This document shows, piece after piece, positions 61,033 to 64,000 of a stretch of DNA of 64,000 bases. Within the stretch, counting starts at the first letter, position 1. Each line of letters opens with the position of its first letter. The stretch lies in assembly GCA_964595625.1 (NCBI GenBank), contig CAZQQU010000001.1:186001-250000 (forward strand). Reading direction: 5' to 3'. The stretch is from CAZQQU01 sp964595625 (GTDB lineage Bacteria; Bacteroidota; Bacteroidia; Flavobacteriales; Flavobacteriaceae). Below the pieces are notes generated by a model. The model was not told where the DNA came from and searched no databases. It was given only the letters and a program-made list of their open reading frames with translations. A program made the position numbers and the translations under genes.

Positions 61033-62091
61033 ATACTGGGCAGCTTCAAAAGGAGTGGTGCGGTTTTCTTCTAAGAGTTGTAATTGCTGAGGCAATTCTT
61101 TTTGGATACGTGGATGTCTATAAAAATCTGACTTTAACCGCTCTTCAATGGTTTGAATCAGCCAAAATTTATTTTGTTGGTTTCGGTTTTTATAAAACCA
61201 ACCGTTTTGTTTATTAGTGCTGACAAATTCTTGTATGATATGATCAATTTCTTCAATTCCCTGATGATATAAAGCACTACATAGGGCTGTTTTTGGAGAC
61301 CAGCCATTTTCTTTGGGAGGGTAGAGATGGAGCGCCCGGGCAAATTCGCTTTTGGCTTTTTGAGCTGCTTTCAGGTTTTGGCCATCGGCTTTATTAATGA
61401 CTAATGCATCCGCCATTTCCATGATCCCGCGTTTAATTCCTTGAAGCTCGTCCCCGGCACCGGCAATCTTGAGCAACAAGAAAAAGTCGGTCATGGAGTG
61501 CACTGCCGTTTCACTTTGACCTACACCCACGGTTTCAATAATAATCACGTCAAAACCGGCGGCTTCACATAAAATGATACTTTCACGGGTTTTTCGGGCA
61601 ACACCACCCAACGAATCGCCAGCAGGGGAGGGCCGAATAAATGCATTTTCTTGTTTTACTAATAATTCCATTCGTGTTTTATCACCCAAAATACTTCCTT
61701 TACTAAGACTACTACTGGGATCTACTGCTAATACAGCTACTTTTTTACCTTGTTTAATCAAATAATTCCCATAACTTTCTATAAAAGTACTTTTTCCGGC
61801 TCCAGGAACTCCGGTGATTCCAATTCGAATCGAACGTGTGGAGTAGGGTAGGCAGTATTCGATGATTTGTTGTGCAGCTTCGTAATGTTTAGTTGCCGTA
61901 CTTTCGATAAGAGTGATAGCCCGACTGAGGGCCGTAGTATTTCCCGCAATAATTTGTTGGCTAATCTCTTGTATAGTCGGTTGATTCTTTCTTTGTAGAA
62001 TGGTTTTTTCAATCAATTCTTTATTAATTGAAAGAGGTCTTTCAATGCCTCCTTTTATCTCTAAGGCCGACTTATTAATTTTTTTATTCAT
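61012..62091 (-). CDS. meaB: MeaB, G-protein chaperone of methylmalonyl-CoA mutase
   Basis: This 359-residue GTPase protects and reactivates B12-dependent methylmalonyl-CoA mutase. The P-loop is GVPGAGKST (94-102); VAVLAVDPSSSLSKGSILGDKTRM is split into two conserved blocks; ETVGVGQSE, LINK-type VINKADG and the helical C-terminus follow. IcmF at 42.6 kb has its own GTPase domain, so a separate methylmalonyl-CoA mutase outside the window is the likely partner. It is the last gene of the leftward hutI-hutG-thioesterase-meaB run, six bases after the thioesterase gene. Confidence 0.9.
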   Translation of the reverse strand: MNKKINKSALEIKGGIERPLSINKELIEKTILQRKNQPTIQEISQQIIAGNTTALSRAITLIESTATKHYEAAQQIIEYCLPYSTRSIRIGITGVPGAGKSTFIESYGNYLIKQGKKVAVLAVDPSSSLSKGSILGDKTRMELLVKQENAFIRPSPAGDSLGGVARKTRESIILCEAAGFDVIIIETVGVGQSETAVHSMTDFFLLLKIAGAGDELQGIKRGIMEMADALVINKADGQNLKAAQKAKSEFARALHLYPPKENGWSPKTALCSALYHQGIEEIDHIIQEFVSTNKQNGWFYKNRNQQNKFWLIQTIEERLKSDFYRHPRIQKELPQQLQLLEENRTTPFEAAQYLLNLAR

Positions 62092-62097
62092 ATCGAC

Positions 62098-62487
62098 TTA
62101 CTGGGCAAGACGGTTTTTGACGTATTCAATTTGGGTTTTACCGTGAGGTTTGGGAGTTCCGTTTTCATCTAATGAAACCATAATAATACGATCAATGGTA
62201 ATTATAGTTTCGCGAGTCATTTTATTTCGCACCTCGCAAGTGAGTGTCATTGAAGTTGTTCCAAAAGCGACTACATCCAACCCAATTTCAATGACATCCC
62301 CTGGTTGAGCAGAACTTTTAAAATTGATTTCACTAATAAATTTTGTAACTACTTTGGGGTTTTCCAATTGTATAATAGCATATAAAGCCGCTTCTTCATC
62401 AATCCATTCTAATAGACGACCACCAAATAACGTCTGATTGGGATTCAGATCTTGCGGTTTAACCCATTTTCGAGTGTGAAATCGCAT
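62098..62487 (-). CDS. Acyl-CoA thioesterase (YciA-like hotdog)
   Basis: This 129-residue hotdog-fold protein shows VKPQDLNPNQTLFGGRLLEWIDEEAA, broken into the usual LNPNQTLFGG and WIDE blocks, with the catalytic Asp in the latter. NFKSSAQPGDVIEIG is the second hallmark. Relatives hydrolyse acyl-CoA to acid and CoA. It lies three bases after the formimidoylglutamase gene and six bases before meaB, so it is part of that operon. The chain-length preference is unknown. Confidence 0.85.
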   Translation of the reverse strand: MRFHTRKWVKPQDLNPNQTLFGGRLLEWIDEEAALYAIIQLENPKVVTKFISEINFKSSAQPGDVIEIGLDVVAFGTTSMTLTCEVRNKMTRETIITIDRIIMVSLDENGTPKPHGKTQIEYVKNRLAQ

Positions 62488-62490
62488 AGT

Positions 62491-63495
62491 TTAAGCTTGT
62501 AAATCGGTTAGTAAATAGCTGATTAATTTTCCTACCACAACTTCCTCGGTTGTTCCCGGTTTGGGAGCCGCTTCACAAATATGAATATACTTTAGATTTT
62601 TGTTTTTTGCAAAATAAGAAAAGAACTGTCGCAATTCACTACTTGTAAAACCGGAAGGAGATAGCGCGCTAGCAGGCATCAACTGAACCGCGTCCATATC
62701 TATTTCTAGACCAAAATCTTCATGAGTCACAAAGTTTTCTGCCTGTTGTAAAGCCGATTCAAATGCCATCTTGCCTGTGAGTTTTATATCTTCAAAAAAA
62801 GTATAGGAAACATTGTTTTTGTGGCGTTCCATTTCTTGAAATACAGCATGTGAGGTATAATTTTTATGCAAACCAAATACGAAATACTTGGCCAACAATT
62901 TTTGATGAAAAGCATACGAAAAACCATTTCCGCTATGCCGGTGTTCTAAGGCTCTAAAATCGGTGTGTGCATCCAGGTTGATAACATTAATCGGTTTATT
63001 TAAGGCTTTTGAGGTACCTTTAATGGATCCATAACTGTTATTGTGTCCGCCACCAATCAAGATGGGGATTTTATTAGCAGCAACAATTTTCTCTACGAGA
63101 AAAGTGACTTTTTCATCAATAATTTGTACTAATTTTCCTAATAGATCGTAGTAATTCTCGTTGTATTTATCCGCTGTAATGGCCAATTGCATTTCGGCTT
63201 CGCAATCAATCAGCCCTAAAATTAAATAATCCTGCGGGCGCGTATAGTCATTCGCTTGGATGTTGAGTAAACTTTTCAGTACACTGTTCCAAGCTCCTGC
63301 AGTACCAGGTTGGCCGTAGTTAGCACGTACTCCTACATCTTCCGGTATGCCCAATAGCACGTATTTAGCCGACGAATGAGTCAAATCGTCTATGGAAGAG
63401 GCAATGGATACTTTTTCTCCAAATTTAATTTCTCCAGATCGCATTTGGATAAGAGTTTCGAGATACTCTTTTTGATAGGTTTTTAAAATATTCAT
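62491..63495 (-). CDS. hutG: Arginase-family formimidoylglutamase
   Basis: This 334-residue enzyme should hydrolyse N-formimidoylglutamate to glutamate and formamide. Manganese ligands are in GGGHNNSYG, NLDAHTDFR and IDMDAVQLMP. The arginase superfamily also holds agmatinases and arginases; the neighbouring hutI gene, six bases upstream, favours the histidine-pathway role. EHRHSGNGFSYAF is typical of the Bacteroidota members. Confidence 0.82.
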   Translation of the reverse strand: MNILKTYQKEYLETLIQMRSGEIKFGEKVSIASSIDDLTHSSAKYVLLGIPEDVGVRANYGQPGTAGAWNSVLKSLLNIQANDYTRPQDYLILGLIDCEAEMQLAITADKYNENYYDLLGKLVQIIDEKVTFLVEKIVAANKIPILIGGGHNNSYGSIKGTSKALNKPINVINLDAHTDFRALEHRHSGNGFSYAFHQKLLAKYFVFGLHKNYTSHAVFQEMERHKNNVSYTFFEDIKLTGKMAFESALQQAENFVTHEDFGLEIDMDAVQLMPASALSPSGFTSSELRQFFSYFAKNKNLKYIHICEAAPKPGTTEEVVVGKLISYLLTDLQA

Positions 63496-63501
63496 AGTAA
63501 A

Positions 63502-64000
63502 CTATATAAATTGTCCTTGGATAACCACCCGGTCAATAAGATTACTTCCAAAGCGATAGGGAATCAAATGATAGGAGGTAATATTTTGTGTTATGATGAA
63601 ATTGGCCCATTTTCCTCGAGTGATAGTACCTACCGAATCTTCCAACTCCATAGCATAGGCTCCATTGATAGTGGCTGCATTTATGGCTTCTTCCGGAGTC
63701 ATTTTCATCTTGATACAGGCCAAAGCTACCACAAAGTTCATATTTCCCGAAGGGGTAGTACCCGGATTAAAATCACTTGCCAAGGCCAAAGCCAAACCTT
63801 GATCGATTAACTGACGTGCCGGGGTATAGGGTATATTAATAAAAAAGGAACAGGAGGGTAGTGCCACCGGTATGGTTTCCGCCTGTTTTAAAATTTCTAT
63901 ATCTTGATCAGTAACTATTTCGAGATGATCCACACTCAAAGCCTGGTGAGCTACAGCGGCTTGTATTCCACCGATAGCTGTAAATTGATTGACATGAATT
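63502..64000 (-). CDS. hutI: Imidazolonepropionase, 5' end beyond window
   Basis: Only the C-terminal ~165 residues are visible; the frame is open to the window edge. HutI opens imidazolonepropionate to formimidoylglutamate, the third step of histidine degradation, and feeds the next gene hutG. Visible marks are IHVNQFTAIGGIQAAVAHQAL followed by SVDHLE (metal-site His region), ASDFNPGTTPSGN (catalytic Asp), MTPEEAINAATINGAYAM and WANFIITQ. Confidence 0.9.
   Translation of the reverse strand, partial: IHVNQFTAIGGIQAAVAHQALSVDHLEIVTDQDIEILKQAETIPVALPSCSFFINIPYTPARQLIDQGLALALASDFNPGTTPSGNMNFVVALACIKMKMTPEEAINAATINGAYAMELEDSVGTITRGKWANFIITQNITSYHLIPYRFGSNLIDRVVIQGQFI

Noticed and set aside
1..64000. 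CRISPR array, prophage, insertion sequence or integrated element
   Set aside because: No regularly spaced direct repeats, transposase, integrase, or phage genes were found; the gene content is core metabolism throughout.

Overview
The window is an ordinary, AT-rich chromosomal segment of a member of the Bacteroidota, almost certainly family Flavobacteriaceae. The signs are TAnnTTTG (-7 type) promoters in front of several genes, a type IX secretion sorting domain, TonB-dependent receptor/carboxypeptidase-like beta-barrel proteins, an OstA-like LPS-transport protein, a cyclophilin-FKBP fusion, and a parE-parC pair typical of the family. I cannot name the genus. No phage, insertion sequence, CRISPR array or rRNA operon was seen; one tRNA (Met, CAT) is present. 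Genes cover most of the sequence on both strands.

Layout. 1-6.3 kb: a truncated secreted protein, NDH-2, an rRNA methyltransferase, a SRPBCC/GyrI-like protein, a small membrane protein, a MazG-like pyrophosphohydrolase and a solitary ABC ATPase. 6.3-15 kb: an OstA-like protein, prfB with a programmed frameshift, tRNA-Met, a START-like protein, a class IV aminotransferase, YqgE, hisS, dnaK. 15-21 kb: an M1 peptidase, tadA, dxs, thyA, a TonB-C protein. 21-27 kb: a leftward fatty-acid beta-oxidation operon (MarR regulator, then fadN, fadA, fadE). 27-35 kb: a SulP transporter, parE-parC, rpsF-rpsR-rplI. 35-42 kb: an outer-membrane receptor, smpB, a DUF5686-type protein, a T9SS cargo protein. 42-51 kb: fused isobutyryl-CoA mutase IcmF, cysS, the immunophilin fusion, rfbC-rfbD, glmM. 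51-57 kb: pcm, a DUF1015 protein, YggS, a DnaQ/GIY-YIG nuclease fusion, a K+ channel, miaA. 57-61 kb: a Kbp-like BON-LysM protein, an ECF sigma factor, a 60-residue protein, an MscS channel, a noncoding stretch with three repeated RNA-like units, a small conserved protein and a PAP2 phosphatase. 61-64 kb: a leftward histidine-utilisation operon (hutI, formimidoylglutamase, acyl-CoA thioesterase, MeaB).

The part most worth following up is 58.1-60.2 kb. The ECF sigma gene is preceded by TGTGAC-N16-TGTC, and the same motif with the same 16-base spacing recurs once in the noncoding DNA after the MscS gene. There it lies just ahead of three tandem units spaced 98 and 96 bases apart. Each unit has a GGTTAAT/ATTAACC stem-loop followed by a different terminator-like hairpin. 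I infer a self-activating sigma factor that also drives a small RNA array, next to a mechanosensitive channel, a K+ channel and a K+-binding-protein homologue. A second notable point is the DnaQ/GIY-YIG nuclease, whose catalytic DxE motif lies upstream of every ATG, GTG or TTG available to it, which implies a non-canonical start codon or a sequence error.
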